This document shows, piece by piece, positions 1 through 7,348 of a stretch of DNA of 21,239 bases. The translations under genes were made by a program, and so were the position numbers. The notes below the pieces were generated by a model. It was given only the letters and a program-made list of their open reading frames with translations. It was not told the DNA's origin and did no database searches. Location of the stretch: the NCBI GenBank assembly GCA_002726335.1, contig PBSR01000056.1:1-21239 (forward strand), in the 5' to 3' direction. How positions within the stretch are numbered: the stretch's first letter is position 1; each line of letters opens with the position of its first letter. Source of the stretch: Gemmatimonadaceae bacterium (GTDB taxonomy: Bacteria; Latescibacterota; UBA2968; UBA8231).

Positions 1-1721
1 CCAGAGGCAAACAGGGGTTCACTTTCGTCGCCGCACTGGCGACGGCGGCTACCATGGCGGTCGCGCCGGCTTTCGCCGTTACGACCTCCGGCAGCGTCGC
101 AGCGACCGACGAGCGGGCTCCCGGACCCGTTGCCAACGTAGTAGCATTCCCCGGGGCTGACGGGGTCGAGGTCACTTGGGATCTGTCCCTGTCAGACTTC
201 GTTCGCCAGAGTCCCACGGGAAGCGATTTCACCTCGGGTGGAACCTTCGCCAACGTCAATGACGTCGCCGGCTACAATGTCTATCGCGGTGAGGGGGCGT
301 TGGACCCAGTGCTCGTCGGCACCGTGAAGCCGGGTGAGACCTCCTTCGTCGACGCTCTGCCCGTCGGTGCGAGCTTCATCTACAGCGTCAGAGCAGCGGA
401 CAGAGCTGGCAACGAGAGCGTACCTGAAGCAGCTCTCGAGATCACCCTCGGGCCGCCGCCGATCGCTGACCTGCCGGTGGATGACATCGCCTTCAGTGAT
501 GTCGATGCCGACGAGGTCGTGTCAGAATCGCTGGTCATCGCCAACGATTCCGACGTAGAGGACGCCATCCTGAACGTTTCGATCGAGATCGTGGGCGCAG
601 GATTCGCCGCCTCCACCGATCTGATCACTCTCGATCCTGGCAACAGCACCAGCCTCGACATCTCCTTCGCCGCCGCCGACGTGGGCAACATCAATGGCGA
701 CTATGAAGGCGTGCTGACCCTCCGTTCCAACGATCCTGACAATCGCGAGGTCATCCTCGCGCTGTCAGCCTCGATCAGTGACGGTCTTGGTGTTCCAGTG
801 ATCGATGTTTCAGCTTCCGCTCTCGCCTTCGGGTCGCAGCGCCTTCTCAATACGACAGGAACCCGTACCCTGGTCGTGAGCAACAATGGCGGGCTGCCCC
901 TGACGGGTAGTATCGCCTTGAGCGGCGACGACTTGTCGACCGACGCTGCTGCCACCTTTGAACTCGCGGCTGACGAATCACTCGATATCGACGTGAGCTT
1001 CACACCGACTTCGGTCGGCTCTCTCACCGGCAGCCTGGTCATCACCAGCAACGATGCTGACAATCCCGAGATCACGGTGTCGATCACCGGTGGTGGCGTC
1101 GACGAGGTCACGACACCCAACGTCATTCAGGCTACTGTAACGAAGGCAACGGTTACTCTCGCAGACACCGACAGCCTGGACTTCAACGACACCACAGCCG
1201 TGGATGATTTCATCGCCCAGTTCATCGCTGACCTGGCAGAACTGCTCGGCATCGATGCTTCGCGTATCACGGGTGTGACCCTGACACAGGGCTCGATCGT
1301 CGTTGACTTCACCATCGCCAGTACCACCGACGACACGGCGGTCTCGGCACCCGACGCTCTCGATGCTCTCGAGACGGCGGTGGCTGACACCACAAGCGAT
1401 CCGTTCCCGAACCTTCCCAGTGTGGAGTCGGTTGCGGACAACACAGAGGTTATCGCCCTGATTCCCGAGAATGCGGACGGGGATCCGGTCTTCGGTTGGT
1501 TTACGCGCAGCGAGGATCAGGTCGGCTTCAACGACTTCTTTGCCTTCGCTGACAACTTCGGCAGCAGCAGCGCCGATGAGACCTTCGATGCAGCCTTCGA
1601 CATTGCACCGACGGACGCGCCGAACGGGGCCGTGGACTTTGATGATTTCTTCCTGTTCGCCGACAATTTCGGTTCGACGGTGGACAACGCTGCTACGATT
1701 CGGACCGCGCTCGGCGAATAA
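1..1721 (+). CDS. Exported modular protein (FN3-like, two ASH-like repeats, SEA-like, dockerin-like C-terminus), 5' truncated
   Basis: The frame is open to the left edge, and the ATG at 54 lies inside a signal peptide: in-frame codons from base 3 give GFTFVAALATAATMAVAPA followed by an AFA|V cleavage site. The true start is therefore outside the window. Counting from the ATG at 54, I see a fibronectin-III-like domain (about 25-132, with VEVTW and GYNVYRG), two ASH/HYDIN-type beta repeats (about 138-243 and 248-347, each with an LxSNDxDNxE signature), a SEA-like domain (about 358-465, with LLGIDASRI and GSIVVDF), a WF linker, and two FNDFFAFADNFG/FDDFFLFADNFG repeats (487-540). The second repeat follows an NGAVDFDD loop resembling the calcium loop of dockerins or EF-hands. 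The protein is probably displayed or secreted; its ligand is unknown. The next two genes are paralogues, and a strong terminator follows. Confidence 0.85.
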   Translation, partial: RGKQGFTFVAALATAATMAVAPAFAVTTSGSVAATDERAPGPVANVVAFPGADGVEVTWDLSLSDFVRQSPTGSDFTSGGTFANVNDVAGYNVYRGEGALDPVLVGTVKPGETSFVDALPVGASFIYSVRAADRAGNESVPEAALEITLGPPPIADLPVDDIAFSDVDADEVVSESLVIANDSDVEDAILNVSIEIVGAGFAASTDLITLDPGNSTSLDISFAAADVGNINGDYEGVLTLRSNDPDNREVILALSASISDGLGVPVIDVSASALAFGSQRLLNTTGTRTLVVSNNGGLPLTGSIALSGDDLSTDAAATFELAADESLDIDVSFTPTSVGSLTGSLVITSNDADNPEITVSITGGGVDEVTTPNVIQATVTKATVTLADTDSLDFNDTTAVDDFIAQFIADLAELLGIDASRITGVTLTQGSIVVDFTIASTTDDTAVSAPDALDALETAVADTTSDPFPNLPSVESVADNTEVIALIPENADGDPVFGWFTRSEDQVGFNDFFAFADNFGSSSADETFDAAFDIAPTDAPNGAVDFDDFFLFADNFGSTVDNAATIRTALGE

Positions 1722-1753
1722 CAGCACGCCGATACGTTCCAGCAGTCACAACA

Positions 1754-1791
1754 GGCCCCGCCAGTGTTCACGCTGGTGGGGCCGTTTTTTT
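1754..1791 (+). terminator. Intrinsic terminator of the first modular gene
   Basis: GGCCCCGCCAG (1754-1764) pairs with CTGGTGGGGCC (1773-1783), with one G-T wobble. Two further inner pairs leave a TTCA loop. The stem is followed by T7 at 1785-1791 and more Ts at 1793-1796. It lies 32 bases past the stop of the upstream gene. Confidence 0.93.
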
Positions 1792-1812
1792 GTTTTCAGG
1801 GCACTCGCCAGA

Positions 1813-1828
1813 TGTGATTCAGATCACC
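1813..1828. promoter_or_regulatory. CRP/FNR-family-like operator
   Basis: TGTGATTCAGATCACC matches the E. coli CRP consensus TGTGATCTAGATCACA at 13 of 16 positions and keeps 11 of 12 bases in the two symmetrical arms. It is intergenic, between the upstream terminator and the next start codon. The regulator is not in the window, so a CRP/FNR-superfamily protein is inferred from the site only. Confidence 0.5.
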
Positions 1829-1880
1829 TAACTCCAGCCAGGGACTACACTTTGGGGTCTGGGAGGCGTGTTTTTTCTTC

Positions 1881-1910
1881 TTGACCCACGCTCCTCGATC
1901 GGGTTAGCTT
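1881..1910 (+). promoter_or_regulatory. Possible sigma70-type promoter
   Basis: TTGACC at 1881-1886 is a good -35 box. The best -10 is TAGCTT at 1905-1910 after an 18-base spacer, which is weak (3 of 6). A transcript from here would have a leader of only about 25 bases before the ATG at 1943. Confidence 0.35.
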
Positions 1911-1942
1911 ACCTGTTCGCAACCCAACCGGAGGCTATCCCC

Positions 1943-3013
1943 ATGTCCGTCTTCCAACAGCGCACGACGCTGACCGTGCTGTGCGCGGCGGTTCTCGCGA
2001 CCGCAGCGGTTCGAGTCGACGCGGCGGCAAGTTCTGATCCCGTCCGCTCCGTCGACAATATTCCCCCCGCTCCAGCCACCGAGATCCGTGCCCTCAATAC
2101 GGGGGAGGAGATTCTCGTCACCTGGACCGCATCTGCTGACGACGCCATGTCCTTCAGCGTTTTCGGGGACGCCTACATCCCCATTGGCGGTCTGAACGGG
2201 TATCACATCTACCGGGCTGTCCAGGGCGCCGATGCGGAGCTGATCGGGACCACCGCCCCGGGTGTGGTCGAGTTCGCCGACCCCGTGGCCATCACCGGAA
2301 CGACATACATCTACTCGGTCAGTCCCTTTGATGCAGACAACGAGACCCTGCCTGACATCGAGCCGGGCTCGGCCGAGGACCTGGCGCGCATCGTCTCTCT
2401 CGGTGGCGGGCCACCGGACGTCATTGTCACGACCACGGTCAAAGCACAGATGTCCTTCGACGTCGTCGTCGACGTGACTGATTCAGCCGCCGTCGAGTCT
2501 TTCACGGCTGACTTCATCACCCTCGTTGCCTCTCTGCTGGGCATCGATCCCTCACGCATCATTGTCACATCGGTGACCGAGGGCAGCACAATCGTCGATT
2601 TCAAGATCGCCGATATCGAGGGGGAAGACGACGTGCCCGCAGCCGCCGATGCCCTGGCGCAGCTGGTCACCATCGTGGCCGACGACACGGAGGACGAATT
2701 CGCCTCCATCGGTCCGGTTCTTGACCTGGTTGATGAATCCAGCGACGACGTCATCGTCATCCCGTTCCCCGTCGATACAGATGGCCTCATCGTGCTGAGC
2801 TGGTTCAGCCGCCTCGGTGACGCCGTCGGTTTCGACGACTTCTTCCTGTTCGCCGATAACTTCGGTCTGGGCGAAGGTCAGGAAGGGTACGATGCCACAT
2901 ATGATGTCGTCCCCAACGGCCAGGTGGACTTCGACGACTTCTTCCGCTTCGCGGATGACTTTGGCACGCCGATCGCCAATGCTGCTGAGATTCAGGCATT
3001 GCTCGGGCAGTAG
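1943..3013 (+). CDS. Exported modular protein (FN3-like, SEA-like, dockerin-like C-terminus)
   Basis: The start at 1943 has GGAGG at 1930-1934 with an 8-base gap and places a normal signal peptide at the N-terminus (hydrophobic TLTVLCAAVLATAAV, then VDA|AA). A longer reading from 1868 would bury it. The 356-residue product has a fibronectin-III-like domain (about 40-155, LVTW and GYHIYRA), a SEA-like domain (about 162-265, LLGIDPSRI and TIVDF) aligning with that of the upstream gene, a WFSR linker at 287-290, and two repeats, VGFDDFFLFADNFG (295-308) and VDFDDFFRFADDFG (328-341). Residues DVVPNGQVDFDD (321-332) fit a 12-residue EF-hand/dockerin-type calcium loop. It lacks the ASH repeats of the first paralogue. 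Its function is unknown; a surface or secreted role is inferred. Confidence 0.85.
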   Translation: MSVFQQRTTLTVLCAAVLATAAVRVDAAASSDPVRSVDNIPPAPATEIRALNTGEEILVTWTASADDAMSFSVFGDAYIPIGGLNGYHIYRAVQGADAELIGTTAPGVVEFADPVAITGTTYIYSVSPFDADNETLPDIEPGSAEDLARIVSLGGGPPDVIVTTTVKAQMSFDVVVDVTDSAAVESFTADFITLVASLLGIDPSRIIVTSVTEGSTIVDFKIADIEGEDDVPAAADALAQLVTIVADDTEDEFASIGPVLDLVDESSDDVIVIPFPVDTDGLIVLSWFSRLGDAVGFDDFFLFADNFGLGEGQEGYDATYDVVPNGQVDFDDFFRFADDFGTPIANAAEIQALLGQ

Positions 3014-3779
3014 GCCTCGGGCAGTTTCGCACCGACTGACGCCCCGTCCCGGGAGGACGGGGCGTTTTCGTGTACAGTTCAGCATCGCCTGTCTGTGGCT
3101 CTTGCCCGCCGTTGCCGGCGCTGTTGCCCGCTCGGCCTCCGTGGCCGCCGTCGACAACCTGCCGCCGTCGCCGCCGACGCAGGTGCGGGCCATCGATGTA
3201 CCCGCAGACCAGGGCGGGGCCATCGAGATCAGCTGGGCGCTGTCTGCCGATGATGGTCCCCGTTTCCGTGGCCTCGGTGGTACGACCGCAGTCGGGGCAG
3301 GAGGACCGGTGGCCGTGTACCGCGACAACGGCGTCGACGGGTACCGCGTCTACCGGTGGCTCGAGGACGCCGGGCCGCAGCTCATCGCGGAGGTTGCTCC
3401 CGGAGTGGCGTATCACATCGACGCCACCGTCTTCAACAAGGTCACCTACGTCTACGAGGTGCGGGTCGTGGACGGACCTCACGAGGTGGGAGAACTGATT
3501 CTTCCGGGGTCGTCACAGGATCGGGCACGAGCCGCGTTTGCCCTCAATAACGGTGGCCCGCCCAGCGCAATTCCCGGTTGGTTCGATCCCAGCGACGATC
3601 GCATCGACTTCAACGACTTCTTCCTCTTCGCCGATCATTTCGGAACCATCGACGGGCAGGCGGAATACGATCCGCTCTACGACCTGAGCCCGAACAGCAG
3701 GATCGACTTCGACGACTTCTTCGTCTTTGCCGACAATTGGAGGCGGCGTCTCGGCGACAACGACCTACCAGGTCAGTGA
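2979..3779 (+). CDS. Third modular paralogue (FN3-like plus dockerin-like C-terminus), start unresolved
   Basis: The body is clearly coding. A signal-peptide-like stretch (VQFSIACLWLLPAVAGAVA, from about 3072) leads to a fibronectin-III-like domain (AVDNLPPSPP, IEISW, GYRVYRW) and a WFDPSDD linker. Two repeats follow: IDFNDFFLFADHFG and IDFDDFFVFADNW. It lacks both the SEA-like and ASH modules, and its second repeat ends in WRR instead of FG. The start is a problem. No ATG, GTG or Shine-Dalgarno sits just before the hydrophobic stretch, and a terminator occupies 3041-3068. The ATG at 2979 is the nearest standard start that keeps the hydrophobic core. It overlaps the upstream gene by 35 bases, has no visible ribosome site and reads through the terminator. 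TTG at 3102 or GTG at 3141 would cut into the signal. It may be a degenerate copy that has lost its 5' end. Confidence 0.6.
   Translation: MLLRFRHCSGSRPRAVSHRLTPRPGRTGRFRVQFSIACLWLLPAVAGAVARSASVAAVDNLPPSPPTQVRAIDVPADQGGAIEISWALSADDGPRFRGLGGTTAVGAGGPVAVYRDNGVDGYRVYRWLEDAGPQLIAEVAPGVAYHIDATVFNKVTYVYEVRVVDGPHEVGELILPGSSQDRARAAFALNNGGPPSAIPGWFDPSDDRIDFNDFFLFADHFGTIDGQAEYDPLYDLSPNSRIDFDDFFVFADNWRRRLGDNDLPGQ
3041..3068 (+). terminator. Intrinsic terminator of the second modular gene
   Basis: GCCCCGTCC (3041-3049) and GGACGGGGC (3055-3063) form a perfect 9-bp stem with a CGGGA loop, followed by GTTTT (T4 at 3065-3068). It lies 27 bases past the stop codon. The coding frame of the third paralogue begins immediately after it, which complicates that gene's start. 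Confidence 0.85.
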
Positions 3780-4210
3780 GGAGCAGGCGCGGACTGAAAA
3801 ACCCGCTTGACAATCCCCAGAGGCCTAGATACTTTACCTCCTACCTGCACAACCGACATCTTCGCGATATCACGATGCACCCATTCTGGATGCATCGGCG
3901 ATCAGCAACAAAAACCCAGAGCAATAGCCTACCGACAAACGTCCGCGGGCAGCCTATCGCTGGCTTTGCGGCGTAGCAATAACGGTTCGACACCCCAAGA
4001 ATCGCTTCTGTTTTTCCCGCTGGCGGGACTCCCCTCCACGAAGACCTGCACTTCGGCGCTTTGTGGTCGCCCGGTGTCTGGCAAGGTCCCCACAGCACAG
4101 CAGTCAACACAGGCCGGTCGCTCGATTCCGCATCGTATTTTGCGGGGTCTGTGCAATGTCCGGTTTCCCGTTTCACCTTAGCCAGCCCATCTCGGAAAGG
4201 TACCCAGTAC
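3780..4210 (+). promoter_or_regulatory. Long untranslated leader upstream of rho
   Basis: There is no convincing gene in these 431 bases. They hold a promoter near 3807-3835, a C-rich, G-poor stretch at about 3835-3885, and an inverted repeat CGATGCA (3873-3879)/TGCATCG (3891-3897). A CCCGC-TG-GCGGG hairpin lies near 4017-4028, preceded rather than followed by Ts. E. coli rho is autoregulated by Rho-dependent termination in its leader. A similar role here is plausible but inferred only from leader length and C-richness. Confidence 0.45.
3807..3835 (+). promoter_or_regulatory. Sigma70-type promoter for rho
   Basis: A perfect TTGACA (3807-3812) and TACTTT (3830-3835) are separated by 17 bases. 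The -10 is 3 of 6 to consensus but optimally spaced. It is the best promoter candidate between the third modular gene and rho, and implies a leader of roughly 370 bases. Confidence 0.55.
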
Positions 4211-5647
4211 ATGCCCCCCGAGCGCACGAATGAGCGCAGTGGAAACCGCTCCCGTGGTTCCCGAAACCGAAACAACAACAACCGTTCCTCCGTAGATCGC
4301 GAACGCGGCAACGAGCGAGCTCGTATGCACGAGGCTGCAGAGCGGCTCGAGGCGGAGAGTGCCAATGGTGGTGACAGTCGCGACGCCAAGGGCGACAAGG
4401 TCAACATCATCGAACTGCAATCCATGAACATCCTCGACCAGCAGAAGCTGGCCAGGGAACTCGGCGTTGCCGATCACCACTCCCTGCGCAAGCAGGAGCT
4501 GATCTTCTCGATCCTCAAGGCCCAGACAGAACGATCGGGCCTGCTGTTCGCCCAGGGCGTACTCGAGGTCCTCGACGAAGGCTTCGGCTTTCTGCGATCA
4601 CCGACGTACAACTACGTGCCCGGCCCCGACGACATTTACGTGTCGCATTCGCAGATCAAGCGTTTCAGCCTGCGTACGGGCGACACGATCAGTGGCCAGA
4701 TTCGCCCCCCCCGAAACGACGAGAAATACTTCGCCCTGCTGCGGGTGGAGGTGATCAACTTCGAAGATCCCGAGGTCACCAAGAACAAGACGATCTTCGA
4801 GAATCTCACCGCCCTGCATCCCCGTGAACGGCTGCAGCTGGAGCACAATCCCAAGGACCCGACGACCCGGGTTCTCGACCTGTTGTCACCCATCGGCAAA
4901 GGTCAGCGAGGACTGATCGTGGCGCCGCCTTTCACCGGCAAGACCATGTTGCTGCAGAAGCTGGCAAACGCGATCACCACCAGGCATCCCGAATGTGTCG
5001 TCATGGTCCTGCTCATCGACGAACGCCCGGAGGAAGTGACCGAGATGTCACGCTCGGTCAACGGCGAGGTCGTCAGCTCCACCTTTGACGAGCCGGCAAC
5101 AAGGCACGTGCAGGTGGCCGAGATGGTCATCGAGAAAGCCAAGCGCCTGACCGAACACAAGCGGGATGTGGTGATCCTGCTCGACAGCATCACGCGCCTG
5201 GCGCGCGCCTACAACGTGGTCACACCGCACTCCGGACGGATTCTGACCGGTGGTGTGGACTCCACGGCGCTGCAACACCCGAGGCGGTTCTTCGCCGCGG
5301 CGCGCAACGTCGAGGAAGGCGGCAGCCTGACGATCATCGGCACCGCCCTGGTCGACACGGGCAGCCGCATGGACGAGGTCATCTTCGAGGAGTTCAAGGG
5401 CACGGGCAACATGCAGGTCACCCTTGATCGCCGCCTGAGCCAGCGCCGCACATGGCCGGCCATCGATGTGACGCAGACGAGCACGCGCAAGGAAGAGCTC
5501 CTGCTGTCCGAATTCGAGCTGTCCCGATCCCATATCCTGCGCCGGATCCTCAATCAGATGGGCGTCGTGGAAGGCATGGAGTTCCTGCTGGAGCGCATGG
5601 ACGGTACGGAGAGCAACGAGGAGTTCCTCAAGGCCATGAACGACTAA
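4211..5647 (+). CDS. rho: Transcription termination factor Rho
   Basis: Rho is a hexameric RNA-dependent ATPase/helicase that ends transcription at C-rich RNA sites. The ATG at 4211 has GGAAAGG at 4194-4200. A longer reading from 4061 adds sequence unlike Rho and is rejected. The product is 478 residues. Residues 1 to about 58 are a basic, Arg/Asn/Ser-rich, probably disordered tail. The helical Rho N-domain ([20 protein letters not shown]) and the OB-type RNA-binding domain ([14 protein letters not shown]) follow. The ATPase has Walker A APPFTGKT (238-245, Lys244), Walker B VVILLD (Asp325) then [10 protein letters not shown], the Q-loop region [20 protein letters not shown], and EEFKGTGNM of the R-loop region. 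The P-loop is unusual: the K-A (or R-A) pair typical of Rho is F-T. The L31 gene follows, an arrangement also known from Bacillus. Confidence 0.97.
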   Translation: MPPERTNERSGNRSRGSRNRNNNNRSSVDRERGNERARMHEAAERLEAESANGGDSRDAKGDKVNIIELQSMNILDQQKLARELGVADHHSLRKQELIFSILKAQTERSGLLFAQGVLEVLDEGFGFLRSPTYNYVPGPDDIYVSHSQIKRFSLRTGDTISGQIRPPRNDEKYFALLRVEVINFEDPEVTKNKTIFENLTALHPRERLQLEHNPKDPTTRVLDLLSPIGKGQRGLIVAPPFTGKTMLLQKLANAITTRHPECVVMVLLIDERPEEVTEMSRSVNGEVVSSTFDEPATRHVQVAEMVIEKAKRLTEHKRDVVILLDSITRLARAYNVVTPHSGRILTGGVDSTALQHPRRFFAAARNVEEGGSLTIIGTALVDTGSRMDEVIFEEFKGTGNMQVTLDRRLSQRRTWPAIDVTQTSTRKEELLLSEFELSRSHILRRILNQMGVVEGMEFLLERMDGTESNEEFLKAMND

Positions 5648-5650
5648 CAG

Positions 5651-5684
5651 CCGAGCATGGAGCCGGCGAGCGGCTCATGCTCGG
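5651..5684 (+). other. Stable hairpin immediately after rho
   Basis: CCGAGCAT plus GAGCCG (5651-5658 and 5660-5665, bulged G at 5659) pairs with CGGCTC plus ATGCTCGG (5671-5684) around a GCGAG loop. That is 14 pairs with one bulge, starting 3 bases after the stop codon. There is no T-run after it, so it is not a classical intrinsic terminator. It may protect the 3' end or act in Rho-dependent termination. Confidence 0.55.
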
Positions 5685-5777
5685 GGCGGCGTTGGAGACC
5701 GACTCGGCCTGCGGCCTTCGCGGCTCAACGCCTGGTACAGTGGACGGGAGAGTTGAGCAGGGGAGTCAGATGCGCTC

Positions 5778-5810
5778 TTGCTGCCCTGTAGTGGTACCTT
5801 ATTTTATTAT
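5778..5810 (+). promoter_or_regulatory. Possible promoter for the L31 gene
   Basis: TTGCTG (5778-5783) is followed by an AT-rich run, TTATTTTATTAT (5799-5810), that stands out in GC-rich DNA. TTTTAT at 5802-5807 would give an 18-base spacer. The transcript would have a leader of about 35 bases. The -10 assignment is ambiguous. Confidence 0.35.
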
Positions 5811-5848
5811 GCTCCAGTCATTTACGGGCGTTTCCCAGAGGCAAGCAC

Positions 5849-6214
5849 ATGAAAGAAGGCATTCACCCCGATTACCGGCAGGTCGTTTTCCACGACCTGA
5901 GTTCCGACTTCAAAGTGCTCACGAGGTCGACGGCGTCATCGAGCGAGATGGTCAAGTGGGATGATGGCAACGAATACCCCGTCATCAAATTCGACCTCAG
6001 TTCGGCCTCGCACGCGTTCTACACTGGCAAGGACCAGCAGTTGAACGACAAGGGTGGCCGCATCGAGCAGTTCCGTCAGCGGTATGCTGAGCAGCAAGCC
6101 GCGCAGCAAGCTGCGGAGAAGAAAGCCGTCGACGAGAAGGCTGCTGCCGAGCAGCAGACAGCTGCTGCACCTGCAGTTGAGGCCCCAGCAGAAGCGGCGA
6201 CTGCCGACAGCTAG
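5849..6214 (+). CDS. rpmE2: Ribosomal protein L31, type B, with long C-terminal tail
   Basis: The N-terminal ~80 residues match type B L31 of the large ribosomal subunit: [20 protein letters not shown], the [19 protein letters not shown] core, then [11 protein letters not shown]. There is no CxxC zinc motif, so it is the zinc-independent paralogue type. The product is 121 residues whereas type B L31 is usually 80-95. The extra ~40 residues are a low-complexity Ala/Gln/Glu/Lys tail ending in [10 protein letters not shown]. The start has a weak AGAGG site at 5838-5842. It lies directly downstream of rho, which is the common context for rpmE. A strong terminator follows, so it may be transcribed alone or with rho. 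Confidence 0.93.
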   Translation: MKEGIHPDYRQVVFHDLSSDFKVLTRSTASSSEMVKWDDGNEYPVIKFDLSSASHAFYTGKDQQLNDKGGRIEQFRQRYAEQQAAQQAAEKKAVDEKAAAEQQTAAAPAVEAPAEAATADS

Positions 6215-6234
6215 TTCACAGCGTTTCCGATATC

Positions 6235-6288
6235 GGGTGATGGGTCGTGGTGCCGCCAGGCGCCGCCACGTCCATCACCCTTTTTTTT
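6235..6288 (+). terminator. Strong intrinsic terminator after the L31 gene
   Basis: GGGTGATGG (6235-6243) pairs with CCATCACCC (6272-6280). An inner CGTGG (6246-6250)/CCACG (6266-6270) continues the stem after a small mismatch. T8 follows at 6281-6288. The next start codon is only 17 bases further on, so the downstream operon needs read-through or a promoter hidden in the L31 region. Confidence 0.93.
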
Positions 6289-6305
6289 GACCGCACAGGA
6301 GATGG

Positions 6306-7343
6306 ATGGCAGCCAGCGAGGAAAAGCGGACGGAAGACCTGCCCATAGGCGGCCAGGCCGTGATCGAAGGTGTCATGATGCGGGCGGACAATCGCATCGT
6401 CACGGCCGTGCGCACTGCCGACGGACAGATCGTCGTGCATGAGCAGGTGCATGAGCCCTGGGGTCTGCGCCTCGGCCTGCGCCGGATTCCAGTACTTCGT
6501 GGCGCCGTCGCCTTTATCGAGATGATGATCATCGGCCTGCGGACGTTGAACCTGTCCGCCGACGTGGCCATGCAGTCGGAGCGACAGGAACGTGGTCTGG
6601 CTCCCGCTGCCCAGACCTCGTCCGGGTGGAAGGACCGTGCCGCTCTCGCCGCGACGCTGGTGGTTTCGCTGGCTCTCGGAATCGGTGTGTTCTTCTTCCT
6701 GCCGTTGGCCGCAGCGCAGGCGGCGGGCGCCGCCAAGGGCGCTCTCGAGTTCAACCTGATCGCCGGAGCCGTCCGTACCACGATCCTCATCGGCTACATG
6801 TGGGGCATCGGACACTGGAGCGATATCCGACGCGTCTTCGAATACCACGGCGCCGAGCACAAGAGCATATACACCATGGAAGCCGGCGCCGATCTGACGG
6901 TAGCTGAAGCGCGCGACTTTGATCGGCTCCATCCCCGTTGCGGCACGAGCTTCCTCCTTATCGTCGTCCTTCTCTCCATCTTCATCTTTGCCCTGGTGGA
7001 CTCGGCTTTCGCCGATGTCTTCGGTCACGCTCAGAGCCTGGTAGAGCGTTTCATGACTCACATGAGCGTGCTGCCCCTTATCTCCGGCATCAGCTTCGAG
7101 CTGCTGAAGCTGTCGGGACGCAAGCGCAATCACCCGGTGACCCGCCTGCTGATCAAGCCGGGCCTTTGGCTGCAGCGGATCACGACCAAGGAGCCGGCTG
7201 ACGATCAGATCGAGGTCGCTCTCGTGGCCCTGAGGCGGGCCCTCGGTCAGGAGACGGAGGTCAGCTACTCGCCCCTGGCGGAATGGCGGCGGTCCCTGAC
7301 CGAAGCGCCGCTGCCTGTGCCGGCAACCGGCGGCTCGGCGTAG
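6306..7343 (+). CDS. DUF1385 (YqhQ-like) membrane protein
   Basis: The 345-residue protein has the family hallmarks. The N-terminal IGGQAVIEGVMMR is followed by three or four hydrophobic segments: about 117-140, about 149-172, about 214-236 and a weaker one near 257-270. Two conserved motifs sit between them: EYHGAEHKSI (His181 to Lys186) and LHPRCGTSF (His209, Cys212). The conserved His/Glu/Cys residues look like a metal site, but the reaction is not established for this family. AGGAG at 6297-6301 supports the ATG at 6306. Genes of this family recur next to rho, rpmE, prfA and prmC in several phyla, as here. The prfA start follows after a 5-base gap, suggesting cotranscription. Confidence 0.9.
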   Translation: MAASEEKRTEDLPIGGQAVIEGVMMRADNRIVTAVRTADGQIVVHEQVHEPWGLRLGLRRIPVLRGAVAFIEMMIIGLRTLNLSADVAMQSERQERGLAPAAQTSSGWKDRAALAATLVVSLALGIGVFFFLPLAAAQAAGAAKGALEFNLIAGAVRTTILIGYMWGIGHWSDIRRVFEYHGAEHKSIYTMEAGADLTVAEARDFDRLHPRCGTSFLLIVVLLSIFIFALVDSAFADVFGHAQSLVERFMTHMSVLPLISGISFELLKLSGRKRNHPVTRLLIKPGLWLQRITTKEPADDQIEVALVALRRALGQETEVSYSPLAEWRRSLTEAPLPVPATGGSA

Positions 7344-7348
7344 GATCC

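Noticed and set aside
4061..4210. N-terminal extension of Rho from the ATG at 4061
   Set aside because: The extra 50 residues do not resemble Rho and there is a good Shine-Dalgarno at 4194-4200 for the ATG at 4211.
5651..5684. Hairpin after rho as an intrinsic terminator
   Set aside because: The stem is strong but followed by GGGGCGGCG rather than a T-run, so I list it only as a structured element.
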